The notes beneath the pieces were generated by a model. It ran no database searches, was not told the origin of the DNA, and saw only the letters and a list, made by a program, of their open reading frames with translations. This document shows, piece by piece, positions 36,289 to 51,535 of a stretch of 64,000 nucleotides of DNA (its first letter is position 1; each line of letters opens with the position of its first letter). The DNA is from Latrodectus hesperus (taxonomy: Eukaryota; Arthropoda; Arachnida; Araneae; Theridiidae): positions 94,606,214 to 94,670,213 of the forward strand of contig CM075857.1 of the NCBI GenBank assembly GCA_037975125.1, given 5' to 3'. Both the position numbers and the translations under genes were made by a program.

Positions 36289-36439
36289 TCGCATAATAGT
36301 TAAAAAAATTATGCCATGAAGAAGGAATTCTTGCTTAATGTTCATAAATAAACTCTAAAACTACAGAGATATCATATATTTCTTGCATATATTACTAAAA
36401 GCTTCACAAAACTCAATATTTAAATGTAATACTTCTATA

Positions 36440-36765
36440 ATATATTTTAATAAATTTTCAAAGACACTTTATTAAATTATTGGAAGTTAATTAGCATTTT
36501 AATGACTTTTACACAAGCATATGTATTTTTGTAAAGTTATAATATCAAGAAACTATTTCAACCACACGACATACAAAAAATGAAACTACATTGAATTTTA
36601 TAGTATATTTTAAAAACATTTTCATGTACAATTTATTAAATTATTGGAACTTAAATTAAAAAAACTTCTAAACAACCTTTATTTTTGGGAAGTAAAGATA
36701 TAGAGTACATGTTTTTAACCATGCGACACCTAGAAAAAGGAAACTATATCGAGGTAACACATTTG
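36440..36765. repeat. Degenerate tandem duplication, about 163-bp unit
   Basis: TTTATTAAATTATTGGAA occurs near 36468 and again near 36631. Both are preceded by TATATTTTAA and followed, in order, by a TATTTTTG phrase, AACCACACGAC or AACCATGCGAC, and GAAACTACAT or GAAACTATAT. Confidence 0.6.
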
Positions 36766-37329
36766 TTTTTAGATCATTCTTAACGTGTTTATACATCTAA
36801 TTTTTTTCATATAAACAATTTATAACTTAAGCAGTTTTATTTTATTTTTTAAGTTTTAAGATTTATTTTTGTTGAATATATGTATTGAATACTAAACAAT
36901 ATAATTCGAATTACTTTTTAGGATAAGCAATATTGAAAAAGCAAAATAAAGACAAATTAATATACTTTAAAAAAACACGATAACAAAAAATCAAAACTCA
37001 AACTATATATTTAAGACAAAAACAAAAATGCTAGCCAAAATAAAAAAGAAAAGAAAATTAAGATAAATTTGCTTAGCTAATCAAAATTTAAAAAAAAACA
37101 TTTTTTTTCGTTTTTAAATTACTTTTTTGTAATTTGATTAATTTTTAGTGAGAAAAGCTTATATAAGATGTTTTTAGATTTTTTTCATAATTTACAGAAA
37201 TATTAAATTAATGAATGCGATTTTATATTATATTTTAGTTCATATAATAGTTTCTGTGTACATATAAGCAAATATTTAGACAAAATAAGCAAAAAAATAA
37301 ATTGAGAAAGGAATTTCAATTAATTGGTT

Positions 37330-38720
37330 TCTGTAATGACATTTTACTTGTAATATAGGTGGTTTGATGTCTTTTAATATCTAACACATTCAGAAATATA
37401 TTAATAATTCCTATGTAGATTTACACTTTTGCTAATCATACCATTTTCATATTCTTATAAAAGTTTTAAGATGAAACTAGGAAAAAGTGTGCAAAAGGGT
37501 TTTAACGGAACGTTTTCAGGTAAGTAAGTACTTTAATTGTTAGAAGACAAATTTGGTGCTTTTAAATATATGACATATTCAGAGATGTTTTGATAAATTC
37601 CACACTCAATTAAATTGTTGACAACCTTACTATTTTCTTACGCATATAAAAAATTTGAGATGAAGTAAATTAAAAATAAATATCAAGGAAACGTTTTCAG
37701 GTAAAACTCTTAAGGGGCAGAAAACAGATTTGATGTATATCACAATATAATCCATCCAAAAAATATTGATAGTTTTTATGGAATATCAATATTTTTTTCA
37801 ATAATGTTACAATTTTACTCTTATTTTTTGTAACAGTTAACTTGTAAAAATTTTACAATTTTTATATCAATTAAAAGTTTAAGATACGAAAGAGTAGAAA
37901 AGTGATATTCTAGAATCATAATCAGGTAAAACATTTGATGGTAAGAACATAGATTTGATGCATTTCAATATCTACTATATCTGGAGATATTTTGATAATT
38001 CTTACTTAGAATTAAATTTTTGATAATTCTACCATTTTTATACCAATATAAAAGTTTAAAAGCAGATTTGAAAAGAATACTTGAATAAATTGAATTTAAT
38101 GTGACGTTTTCAAGTAAAGATTTAAGAAACAGATGACAGATTTGATGTGTATCAGAACTTACAATATTCAGAAATATCTTGACAATTTTTACGGAGAATT
38201 AAATTTATTATTTATACCATGTTTTTAATTATACCACATTAAATTTGTTGTTGATTATACCACTTTCATATGCAAGTAAAATATACAAAATAAATTACAA
38301 AAGAAAAAAAATTAAGAGAATGATTTTAATAAACCCTGTTTAGGTAAATATTTTAATGGTTGGAAGATAAATTTATACATTTCAATATATAATACATCTA
38401 AAAATTTTCAGATAATTCTTACATAAAATAAAAAATTTGTAAATTTTACTATTTTTAAGCCAATGCAAAAATTTGAGATGAAAAAAAAGCAAAAAAAAAT
38501 ATTTTAATCTATCATTTTCAAATATTTTAATGATAAGAAGGCCAGTTTGATGTAACTAAAAATCTAACACATCCAGAATCATGGAGTTAATCATGTAAAA
38601 AATAGTCAAAAGTAAAAGAATAAAATAAGTTTAATAGATTCTTTTCATTTAAGCATTTTAATGATCAGAAACTTATTACATGTTTTTCAATATCTAACTA
38701 ATACTATAAACTTTATTATA
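37330..38720. repeat. Ancient degenerate tandem array, 7-8 units of about 180-230 bp
   Basis: A recurring order of phrases marks the units. First comes CGTTTTCAGGTAA (37511, 37692, variant at 38104 CGTTTTCAAGTAA, weaker near 37914, 38336 and 38512). Then come TTTTAATGGTTAGAA-like, ACAGATTTGATG (37725, 37952, 38133), CAATATCTAACA-like, CATTCAGAAATAT-like, TTGATAATTCTTAC-like, and TACCATTTTCATA followed by AAAGTTTAAGATGAA. The last units are shorter. No frame stays open through it. Confidence 0.7.
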
Positions 38721-38724
38721 AAAT

Positions 38725-39320
38725 ATAAAATTCAAGAATTTTGATACAAAATTATAGTATTATTAGAAAGTGTGCTAAATGGCGAACCAAAATATCCAAT
38801 TTAAAATGCAATAATGTAATTTTTTTGACAATTTTAGTTTATAAGTATAAATTTGACCATTTATACCTAACTAACAGTGATTTTTAATTCAAATTTAACT
38901 CTATAATTACCATTTAAATAATTTTTAGTACTTTTATTTAAAATAATATGGAATTATTTAAATAAGCAAAATAAATTATACTTTTGGATTTAGTTTAAAT
39001 TTTTCTTGATTAGATTCTGAATGAAAATGAATAAGATGCTGAATGAAAATTAAAATTTAAAAAAAGTAAATAAATAAGTGAGCTGAAATTTTTAAAAATA
39101 GAACAGAACACTTTAAAAAATCTGTCTCTTCATTTTTTACTTATATATTTTGACAGCAAATAGTTACCATTTATATCTGAAGTTTTAAAATAAACTGTAC
39201 ATTTTTTCCCAGGTTTACAATTTACCTAAGCAGATATTCAAGAGTTGATGAAGGTTCCAAAATTTACACTTTTTTGTAATTTTGTGATTCACTCTTTGCT
39301 TAATGAATAAAAAAAATTCT
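38725..39320. other. AT-rich stretch, nothing recognised
   Basis: No gene or repeat family was recognised. Confidence 0.5.
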
Positions 39321-39329
39321 AATTCCCTA

Positions 39330-40000
39330 TTTGAGAAAATTCATTCAAGACTTCACAAAATGGGATCAGGAATTTTTGAAATTCTCCATCAACATTACTT
39401 CGAGAAAGTATCCATCACAAGATCACTTCCATCTCTTCTACACTAAAAAAAATGAGGAATTCCAACCAATTTGCCGCACTGTTCTTAATGCTACCTGGGG
39501 GTGGATAATATTATATATGCGAGCACCCCATAAAAAGGCATTTCATTTAAGAGCCCAGTTCTTCCCCTCTACCACCCCCAGTGTGGAGACGATGAAAATG
39601 CCCCCTCATCCCCTCAGCAACAGCAGTACTTCGGTCATAAAAGGTGTGGCTAGGAACTTTCTGAGTGTAGCAAAAAGGGGGAAAGACTTCTCCGTTTCCA
39701 TCCCCTGGCAATGATTTGACGTGTGCCTGCCCTCCACCACCTTTCTGCTCGCGTGTACCTCATCTCCAGGGCGTTACCATGGCAACGACATCGGTAATCG
39801 GGATGGAGAAGAGTCATAAGAGGAATTTGCTGAAGTAGAGGGGAGCCAGAGAAGAGGAGAGATTTTCATAAACAACAGCAAAAGAAAAAAAATGAGTAAA
39901 TGCGGGTTCCAGAGCGGGTAAGTGAGGCGGGTGGGTGGGAAGTGCTGCCCAGGTGATTGCCAGGCCAGGACTTTGGGAAATGGCGTATGACTCTTATATT
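39330..40000 (+). promoter_or_regulatory. GC-higher island, candidate promoter/5' exon
   Basis: This is the most GC-rich, non-repetitive block of the window, with many CG dinucleotides (CTCGCGTGTACC, AACGACATCGGTAATCGGG). It holds a perfect RFX X-box at 39773-39786. About 105 bp further on, an ATG at 39892 follows an A-rich leader. It opens a 26-base stretch (ATGAGTAAATGC, then GGGTTCCAGAGCGG) ending at a strong splice-donor sequence GTAAGTGAG (39918). A short first coding exon before a long intron is therefore possible, but no downstream exon was recognised. The 127-codon frame at 39331-39714 starts at TTG and resembles nothing known. The island could equally be a distal enhancer. Confidence 0.35.
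39773..39786. promoter_or_regulatory. RFX X-box motif GTTACCATGGCAAC
   Basis: This is an exact match to the X-box consensus GTNRCC-N2-RGYAAC bound by RFX transcription factors, which in animals control ciliary genes among others. It is nearly palindromic. By chance, with any spacer of 0-3 bases, roughly one match per 130 kb of evenly composed DNA is expected. The motif is therefore supported mainly by its place in a GC-higher island upstream of an ATG. Confidence 0.5.
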
Positions 40001-40269
40001 TTGTTGACAGTATTCAATTACATTTCCTGTAACTAAAGCTCCTCCTTTCCATTCACTCTTTTCTACTAAAGATAGTAGGAAAGGAAAATTCGAGATAATT
40101 GCAATTTTACCACCCGTCTCACGAATTGGTATTTTTATTCCATTGGATGAACTTCCTGCGTGTGAGGCGGCATTCAGAAATAAGACGAAGCATTCACTTT
40201 GTAAAAATATCTAAATAAACCAGTGGCTTTACACTAAAAAGGTGGGTGGGTAATTTCGGAAAGTTCCTT

Positions 40270-41180
40270 CTTAATTAATGGACTTCATTCATTAAAAATG
40301 AATGGAAATCTTGATAATTGAGTTAAGAAACTTCTTAAAAAGAGCTTTGGGTAATGAATTTATTTCTCAAACCGTCCCTGACGTGCCGTTAGAAATTATA
40401 ATGAAAGCTGAGGAAATTAAATTCTTAATGGATGTGACACTTAAGATGTCAATTTTAAATGCCTATTTTTAGAGAGTTTTGACCTGCGCAATAAATTGTT
40501 TTCTTAAATCATAGTGAGACATGTTTTAAAAAATATGCGTTTTATATATTGGAATGACTTAATAGGCTATGTTGTAATTTTTGTTATCCATACTAGCAAT
40601 CAGTTTTGATAAATCTAAAATGTTTTCATCGTAAATTTTAACAATGAACTTAATATTAAAATTAAGAAAAATTAATATTTTTAAATTCATTAATGATAGG
40701 TCATTAATTGAATTAATAGAAAATACACACTTAACTATAAATTTAAAAAATTCGCAAATACATGTCTATTAGTATAAGTAATTGTTAAAATGTTCTAATA
40801 AAATCCGAACATTTTCAAAAATATAAATAATGTCTAATTCAACAAATATAAAGATTGAACATAATTGTGCTTATGAAATTTGTTAAGTATGTAGAAATTA
40901 TTGTATAATAATTTTATCGGTCCCACCTACGTAAGAAAAGGTAAATATTTAAATTAAAATTTAAGTTAAATGAAAAATTTTAATCAGCTATCTTTCCTAA
41001 ATTAAGTAATTAACTCATATACTCTAACTTAAAAATAAAAACATTTAATATCATGAATTAAAAAAATTAAAACAACTTATAGGCAGTTGTTACAAAAAAG
41101 AAGATGCTAAGTTAACATTTTTTTCGGGGATTTCAGCTTATTTAATTTATCTAGAATCAGATTATTGTGAAGAAAGTATC
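40270..41180. other. AT-rich stretch, nothing recognised
   Basis: No gene or repeat family was recognised. Confidence 0.5.
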
Positions 41181-41189
41181 TCAGAAACG

Positions 41190-42132
41190 TTTTTACGTAA
41201 TTTAATAACGTTTATATATTATAAGTATTTTCAACAACGGTGAAATTCACTCGGTACTTTTCGAAATAAAAAAAATTATCTTGATTAAAATATTACAATA
41301 GTCCTTTTCAAAATTTTTAAATTATTTCATAAGCGATATGTAAGCATTAGCTCCGAAATATAATTTAAAAACAAGGCTTGATAAAAATATCTTTTAGAAA
41401 ATCATTTGCTTTGATTTCAAAAGCGTTTAACGTAATTTAACAACATTTATATATTACTCATAAGTATTTTCATCAACGGTGAAAGTCACTCGGTACTTTT
41501 CAAAATAAAAAAATTATTTTGATTAAAAAATGCAATAATCATTTTCAAAATGTTTTAATTATTTTATAAACGATATGTAAGCATTAGCTCCGAAATATAA
41601 TTTAAAAATTTGGCTTTGTAAAAATATCTTTTAGAAAATCATTTGCTTTGATTTCAAAAATGCTTTACGTAATTTAATAACATTTATATATTACTCATAA
41701 GTATTTTCATCAACGGTGAAAGTCACTCGGTACATTTCAAAATAAAAAAAATTATTTTGATTAAAATAATGCAATAATCCTATTCAAAATTTTTTAATTA
41801 TTTCATAAACGATATGTAAGCATTAGCTCCGAAATATAATTTAAAAACTTGGCTTTATAAAAATATCTTTTAGAAAATCATTTGCTTTGATTTCAAAAAT
41901 GCTTTACGTAATTTAATAACATTTATATATTACTCATAAGTATTTTCATCAACGGTGAAAGTCACTCGGTACATTTCAAAATAAAAAAATTATTTTGATT
42001 AAAATAATGTAATAATCCTATTCAAAATTTTTTAATTATTTCATAAACGATATGTAAGCTATAGCTCCGAAACATTATTTAAAAACTAGGCTTTATAAAA
42101 ATATCTTTTAGAAGATCATTTGCTTTAATTTC
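41190..42132. repeat. 235-239-bp tandem repeat, four copies
   Basis: The phrase ACGTAATTTAA starts units at 41195, 41430, 41667 and 41906. Every unit contains CAACGGTGAAAGTCACTCGG and TAAGCATTAGCTCCGAAATA, and ends AATCATTTGCTTTGATTTC. Units two to four are closer to each other than to the first. The array ends just before an AT microsatellite. Confidence 0.95.
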
Positions 42133-42152
42133 CTTTTTAATATTAAAATTGG

Positions 42153-44791
<2,639 letters not shown>

Positions 44792-44877
<86 letters not shown>

Positions 44878-44889
44878 CGTGTGTGTGTG
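44792..44889. repeat. (AT)n-(GT)n compound microsatellite
   Basis: An AT run (44792-44854) is followed by a GT run with one GC interruption. Confidence 0.97.
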
Positions 44890-45539
44890 ATGTGTATTAA
44901 TTGCATAGAAATATTTTTTAATTATTGGTAAAATTCTGATCATAACTAATCATTTGTTTCAAACTCAATTTTAGTGATGTTCATTTTTACAATTTAAATG
45001 CTCTAAGTATTAGAAATATTCAATCAAAATTATACTTTCAATTATATTCAATCAAAGATAAAAAATAAAAAAATTCTAGTATTATTTGCATTCAATTTGA
45101 TATATAAAAGTTACAATTTGAGTAAAATTAAAATATATTGAGTTAAATTAATTTGGTATATTTTAATGCAAAAAGAAGCAATATAATTCCTTAAGAATTT
45201 TACATTTACTTTTTTGAAACTGCATTCTTATTAAAAATGTTAATAAACATTTGATATACAAAAATATTACATAACTTAACAGATTTTATCTTTTAAACAA
45301 ACCAAAACAATGTTGCTATTTCGAAACAGAAACAATGTTGCCATTCTGTAAAGAAAAAATAAAATGATGCTCTTAAGATAAAAAAAAATTTGAAATGGTC
45401 TTCTTTGCTAGGAGAAAAATATTTAGAAATAATACATAAAACAAACAACTTTGAGTTTTCGAAAACTTTCGATAATACGCTTTCGCTATCAAGCTAAAAA
45501 TATCTCTCTACAGAACAGAGTAAAATCAAAAACAAATAA

Positions 45540-46130
45540 AAAAGAACTTTTTTCCTCTCTCGCGCGTTTCTTCGCCAAAAATCGTCTGCATAAACTAACA
45601 GTGTGAAAAAAAAGAAAGGAACCACCGGAGAAAGAAAGGCCTTTTACCAGACGTCACATCTTTATATTCGGCAAAGGCGAAACAGGTGAAACTTTAAATA
45701 AAAAAAAATAATAAAACGAATCATCCAGTTTTCAGATTAAAAAATTCCTTTTCGTGTGAATGGCAACACCACTCTTTGATCGATGGAGGTCAATAAGATG
45801 GAGATAAGCTGGAGCAAAATATATTCTGAAGAGAAATTTTTTCTGTCGCCATTCCATCGCCAAGTAACAGATAAAGATAATACTCGAAGGTTTAAGAATA
45901 GTGTTATCGGGGCTCGCGGAAGTAGTTGCATCACCGTTCTTTTTTTATCCGTTACACCGTTAAACGGGTATTGATTTTGTCATTTATATCTCCTTATCAG
46001 GTGAGAAATTTTATAGAAGCCCTCTCTTTCAGGGCGTTCTTCATCACTCCCACTCCCCCTTAACTCCCACTCCAACCCCCGATGATACCTGGTTGCGAAA
46101 AGGTCTATCTTTTTGGATAAGAATAATAGA
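45540..46130. other. GC-higher, low-repeat island
   Basis: Features include CTCTCGCGCGTTTCTTCGCC, the half-CRE word AGACGTCA and a C-rich stretch around 46045-46080. A donor-like CAG/GTGAG lies at 45998-46005. Overlapping frames of about 63-65 codons on both strands show no known motif. It is a candidate regulatory block on composition. Confidence 0.35.
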
Positions 46131-46134
46131 GGAT

Positions 46135-48170
46135 GGGCTCAAGTAATGGGAGTAATAAAGATTTGGAGTAATCAGTTTATTTTTATATTTAGATTTTCAG
46201 AATTTGATAAAATGTAGGATTTTTTTCCTTCTCACACGAGAGGACGATTTGCAATAAAGCGCCCGAAATATTTTTCACAGTTATTTTTATGCTTCATAAA
46301 CTTGTTGTAGACGTTCCCAATTTGCTGCTTCTATACTTTTATTTATTTATTGATGTGAAAATTTTAATTCCTTCGCACTCCCCATAGTTGAAAGGAAAGC
46401 CGATAAAGATTGATTTAAATCAAAGTGGAAGCTATTACATTCTTCTAATAAAAGGTAATAATCTGCTTAAAAAAATTAAATATTCTTTTTGGATTTTCTG
46501 AGATGATTACTTGGGATATTTTTAATAACTTATTTTCCACTTACTGAATACATACAATACATTTTGTATTTAGTTTATAAAATCAAATATTAAACAAATC
46601 TTTTCTTTGAAAGCAATTTTCATTTTAATTTTTTTTTTATAATTTTAGCCAAGTGATATAGCAAAGTTACTTACTTTGAAAAATACTTTTGAGATTCTAA
46701 AATCTTTCTTTTTATTTTATTAATTATTTATTTTAGAGAAATAATTAATCTATAGCGTAATATTTTCAACTGCCTAATCTAAAAAATGATACGGACTAGT
46801 GAACCAGTTCAGTACTAATACTACTTAATATCATTAGGCATTGTATAATAAATTGAAATTATAGTTTAGAATGTACTAGTAGAGACAGTGACTTTCTAAA
46901 ATTTCCTGGGAGAAATGTATATTTGTCAAGAATGTTGCCAGTTATCAGAGCTACAGAATGTTTTGGAAGATGTTTTTGGGTGTAAAATTTAACTGAAAAT
47001 TAAAAGCAACATTATTTTATATACAATGTGAAAACCTGAAGGATAAACTCTAAGGTTACAATTTAATACCGTTGTTTCTGATGTAGCATGAGGACATGAC
47101 ATAATTTAATTTTTTCTAATGATGAATTTCTTTTCTTCGATTTACATTTATATTAAAATTGTAATGCTATAATTATTTCTATTTCTGTCTTTATAAATAT
47201 ATTTTTCTTATTATATTTTTGCAATTGCCTCAATATTATATACCAATAAAATTGCATATATAGGATCATCAAATTAACAAAGTCGTTAATATTAAAGCTA
47301 GGAACTTTTCTGATTTTTTAAATAACATAACATTAAATCAAACATTACAATATATTCAATATATTGTAAGTAAACATTACAAAATATTGATCTATCCGAA
47401 TGTTGGAAGGTCAAAATATGTATAATTATCAAAAATGTAGATAAAAATTCTCATTTTGACATACATGCAATGAAAAGAACGTATATTTTTGTGTATGTGC
47501 GTCATTCCTTTCCCAGTATATTTATTCATTTTTTTATAGATTATTATTAAATGAATTATTTTCGTTTATATAAAAAACTTCTTAGTGAAGGAAAAAAAAT
47601 TTCGGAAAATTACAAGTTTCTTAAAGAATAATGCTGAATGAATACATAATATTAAATAAACTTAGAAAAATACTATAAAGTAAAAAATTTTTTGAAAAAT
47701 AAAATAAAATTTGAAACAAAATAAAATAATATAAATAAAACTTGAAAAAAACAGTGATATTTATTTTCTTTAAACATATAGTTTCAAAAATGCTATATTT
47801 TAAAATCATGCTTAAATATTTCAAAAACATTTTTCTATATATCTTTCTCAAATAATTATAAAAAATAATGATAAAATTTGTATTTTTAATTTTCATACGA
47901 AACAAAGAAGTATATTATGAAACAAAAAATTATCGATGTAACAATGCGAACAAAGTATAAGCAAAGTATAACTTCTTAGGTAAGGAATTTTCTCTACTAT
48001 CATTAATATTTCTTTTTCTTAAAATTCTTGAAATATTAAAGGCTAATTTTGAAGAAAAATTTCTATCTGAAGAGTTAGATAGCTTTTCTAATAATTATAT
48101 TATTTTAAAATGGAATTTAATACTCAACAAAATCATCATCAATCCAACAATCATTCTTTGCTCATGACAG
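46135..48170. other. AT-rich stretch, nothing recognised
   Basis: No gene or repeat family was recognised. The minus frame 47905-47621 is Phe, Ile and Lys-rich from AT-rich codons only. Confidence 0.5.
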
Positions 48171-48194
48171 CTTAATTACATCATGACCAATAGT

Positions 48195-48312
48195 TTTAAA
48201 ATAGCCTCTAAACCATTATAAGGAACCAAAATTAAGGTGGGATTCGAAACCAGAAACGATTGAAATGAAAATTTAAGCGCTAGCTTTTCGGCTGCCTAGT
48301 CGATGTGTAAAG
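48195..48312 (-). repeat. tRNA-like SINE head relic
   Basis: The reverse complement reads GACTAGGCAGCCGAAAAGCT, then AGCGCTTAAATTTTCATTTC, then GGTTTCGAATCCCACC. This is a decayed A box, spacer and good B box in the order of a tRNA-derived SINE head. No body or tail could be matched to the other families. Confidence 0.5.
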
Positions 48313-48921
48313 TTCGAAAAAAAATTTTGGTGATATATTTGGAAAAATACGACATGTTTTCTGTTCCTTCACATATAGGTAATTTTGTTTGAATATCTTT
48401 ATATTAAATGAGATTACCCAAATTAAAAGTTTAAAAGTATATAAAAGTTATTTATCACTTGACTTAACCTTTTATGAGCTTCAACGCGCGAGCACACACA
48501 AACAAATTTATAAAATTTCATTCTACAAAATTATTTTTATTTGCTTTCCGTAACACTCCATTAGTTCGATGGTTTTTAAACAAATTTTTAAAACTCCCAT
48601 TTAAGAAATGTTTAATAAGCAGAACTTTTTCAGTAGTTATTTTACTTTCACTTCCAGATCATTAGCCCTTTTTTGAGTAATTCTTTAATGTTAATATCCT
48701 TAAAATAGAATTCTCACAAAATATCCTTAAAATATTATAAATCCAAACCAGAAATACTAATAAAAATAGTTCTTTATTTTATGACATAATAAAATTTTCA
48801 GATCAGTTATATTTCTAAATAGCGAAACAGAAACATCCATTTTAAATTGCATGAGATTATGCACTTCAATATCATTCAAAGCATGATTACATTCAAAATC
48901 GAAATAACTAAATAGAGTTCG

Positions 48922-49104
48922 GTGTAGATACAGGTACCCCTAGGTTTGGTAAAAATATTGGTGATAAATTTTAATTTTGGTAACCCTGGTATTTTAAGTG
49001 CTTTAACTAAAGTAGATTTAGGGTTGCAATTTTCTATTCACATTTTGGCATCTATTTTGCCAAGTCAACAAAGTCGCCAAAATATCAAGGGGTACACTTA
49101 AGTA
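48922..49104 (+). mobile_element. MITE-like repeat, copy A2
   Basis: The start GTGTAGATACAGGTACCCCT matches copy A1 at 12550. The inner GGTTTGGTAAAAATATTGG also matches. The right end AAAATATCAAGGGGTACACT is an imperfect inverted version of the start (GTACCCCT against AGGGGTAC). The element is about 180 bp and has no coding capacity. Confidence 0.6.
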
Positions 49105-49273
49105 AACTTTTACCGCTTATTATTGTGAATATTACACAGCAATGTAAATCAAACATACGTATTGTAAATTCTTATACGCGATTCTAAAGGACCACAATTC
49201 ACAGCATAAGCCATTCGTTAATCTTTCTTGACTTAATAACAACATGGTGCTTTCTCTGAGGGTAAAAATATAT

Positions 49274-49617
49274 TTGAGGGTGCCTCTTGGCGAGATTGGC
49301 GATTTCTGTTTGACGCCAATCCTAACAACAGTAATAGCAAACAGTAATGGTGGCCAAAACACAATGAAATTTTAAAAATAATGCAGTAAGCACATAAAAA
49401 AAAGAAAATGTACTCACTTTATTTTTCTGGAATATCCTCACTTTGAGGTACACAGAATTCCCTAATAGCACTACAGATATTGCTTAAATTTATCCTGAGA
49501 AGAAAACCAATCAGAACCGTGAATGGATTTCTAAATAACGTTTAGGTTTACCATAAATGGAACAACATCGCCCAGCTTGGCGATAAACTTGGGGAGAATT
49601 CAAGGGGCACCCTCAAG
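49274..49617. mobile_element. MITE-like repeat, copy A3, with inverted ends
   Basis: The left end TTGAGGGTGCCTCTTGGCGA faces a right end whose reverse complement is CTTGAGGGTGCCCCTTGAAT. The first 16-17 bases of each agree but for one or two. Inside both ends lie TTGGCGA words, as in A1 and A2. It may be a separate, longer relative, or A2 plus A3 may be one larger element (48922-49617). Confidence 0.55.
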
Positions 49618-49624
49618 TATAGTC

Positions 49625-50595
49625 TAACCTCTCTGAGAATTCATTTCAATATCTCATAGATATATCAGAGCAAAAAAGAAGAGTCATTCAAAGTTATATA
49701 AAAATACAGAATACAACAGTTAATTTTAAATTTGATACAGCATTTCATTACCTCATTTCACGAAAACTGGATCTTTACTCGTAGTTTGTTGCTCTTGTTG
49801 CCATTCGATGGCAGCTAAATAATCTCTAAGAGTTTGATAAAATTGCTCAGTTACATTTCTAATTTTTCCAAAAAGTGTTTCTTAATATCAATTTAAATCA
49901 ATGATTGAAGATACTAGGTGTGACTCTAATAAACATAACGAAAAATCTACTTAGTTATAAATTTAATTATATTTGCTTATATAATTACATTTTTAATATA
50001 TAATCAATAATTTTTATCGTGTCCTTTGTCATTTTACAAGCAGTTTTTATGAAATTAGGAAATGTATTTCAGATTTAAATGTCTCATGAAAATTGATTTC
50101 GTTAAACGTATTATCAGATTTATTGCATTTTATTAATTCAATTTAAATTGTTTTATTGTTAACTTCAAACCTATTTCGATTACGCCCTCTAGTGATTAAA
50201 ACTGTAATGTCTTCAGAAACGACAGAAAATTCTAACAAAAATTAAGTATATTTTTGGTTTGCTTTTCATTTTCTTAGCACTGTATTTTCATAAAACAACC
50301 AGCATATGTGTGAAGTAGTGGTAAAACAAGGAAAAACAAATCGAAAAAATGGTAATATCAAACATGTTGTTGGAAATATATTTTATGGAAAAGTCCCTCC
50401 CCAATTCTAATATATTTTCTGTTTCATCATATATTTTGGCTGCAACAGAAGAGATACTATCATGATAAAGTATTTTTTAAGTAATGATTTAACTTGTTCT
50501 CTACACCAGAACACTTATACAATATATTTTAAGTTGTTTTTTCCATCGAAAAATTCATATTTGTAAGACAAGATTGAAGCAAATAAGAAAGCGTA
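49625..50595. other. AT-rich stretch, nothing recognised
   Basis: No gene or repeat family was recognised. Confidence 0.5.
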
Positions 50596-50600
50596 GAAAA

Positions 50601-50683
50601 CCTATTTTTAAACACTACCTATTTTTAAACCTATTTTTATATATAGTGTTTAAAAATAGGTGAAAACCTATTTTTAAACACTA
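50601..50683. repeat. Hairpin of three 17-bp repeats
   Basis: CCTATTTTTAAACACTA occurs at 50601-50617 and 50667-50683, and its exact reverse complement at 50644-50660. The middle copy can pair with either outer copy, giving two alternative hairpins. An AT tract starts 12 bp later. Confidence 0.95.
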
Positions 50684-50692
50684 CAACTAACA

Positions 50693-50839
<147 letters not shown>

Positions 50840-51275
50840 AAAGAAGAGTAAGATTGGTTACATATTTATCCTGATTTTTCTGGCTAAATATATGAAAAAT
50901 CTTCAGTTTACCCATAGAATTAATACTGTATAAACTAATAATTATTCCAAAAATAGTTCATGTATGTAAATAAAAAAACTAACGAAGTAAAATTATCATC
51001 AACAAGAAATTCTATATTTGTATTCATTAGCAAGAAATCATACTTTTGATTCACTTTAAAGAATCGATCAGTTTAAGGCGATGGCTGCATCAATAAATTG
51101 ATTTTCTTCGACAGAAAGCATTTTTATAAAAGTTTTCTTAAGTTTTAATAATATTATTTTAAACTTGCCTTTTGAATTCAATCCATAATTTAAAAATATT
51201 AACATTTTTATTAGAGAGATTTTTCTTCCTATTTCATTAATCACAAGTGAATTCAAAGTGAATTTTACCCACATA

Positions 51276-51500
51276 CAGTGAGTGTAAAAAGTATTCGTAC
51301 AGTACGACAATTGATTTAAAAGAGATTCGCTCATAAAAATTATTAACATAAATTCCATTTTAATTACTTAGAAATATATAATAAAACTTAATTTCACTAG
51401 TTTCATGTGAAATTTACACAAAATAATTTTATACATGAATAAATATTTACAAAACTGAAACAATCCAACATCTTGTGGTATAAAAAGTATTCGTACATCA
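51276..51500 (+). repeat. Left terminal inverted repeat of the Tc1-like element
   Basis: It pairs with 52703-52926 over its whole length (TTGATTTAAAAGAGAT, AATTCCATTTTAATTA, TTTCATGTGAAATTTACAC, ATGAATAAATATTTACAAAA, CCAACATCTTGTGGT). Only scattered differences are seen. Confidence 0.93.
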
Positions 51501-51535
51501 GGCATATATTGGCCAACACAATCGTAATATTACAG

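Noticed and set aside
39331..39714. 127-codon frame just upstream of the X-box
   Set aside because: It starts at TTG rather than ATG, shows no known motif, and lies in a GC-higher island where stops are rarer. It is kept only as context for the island.
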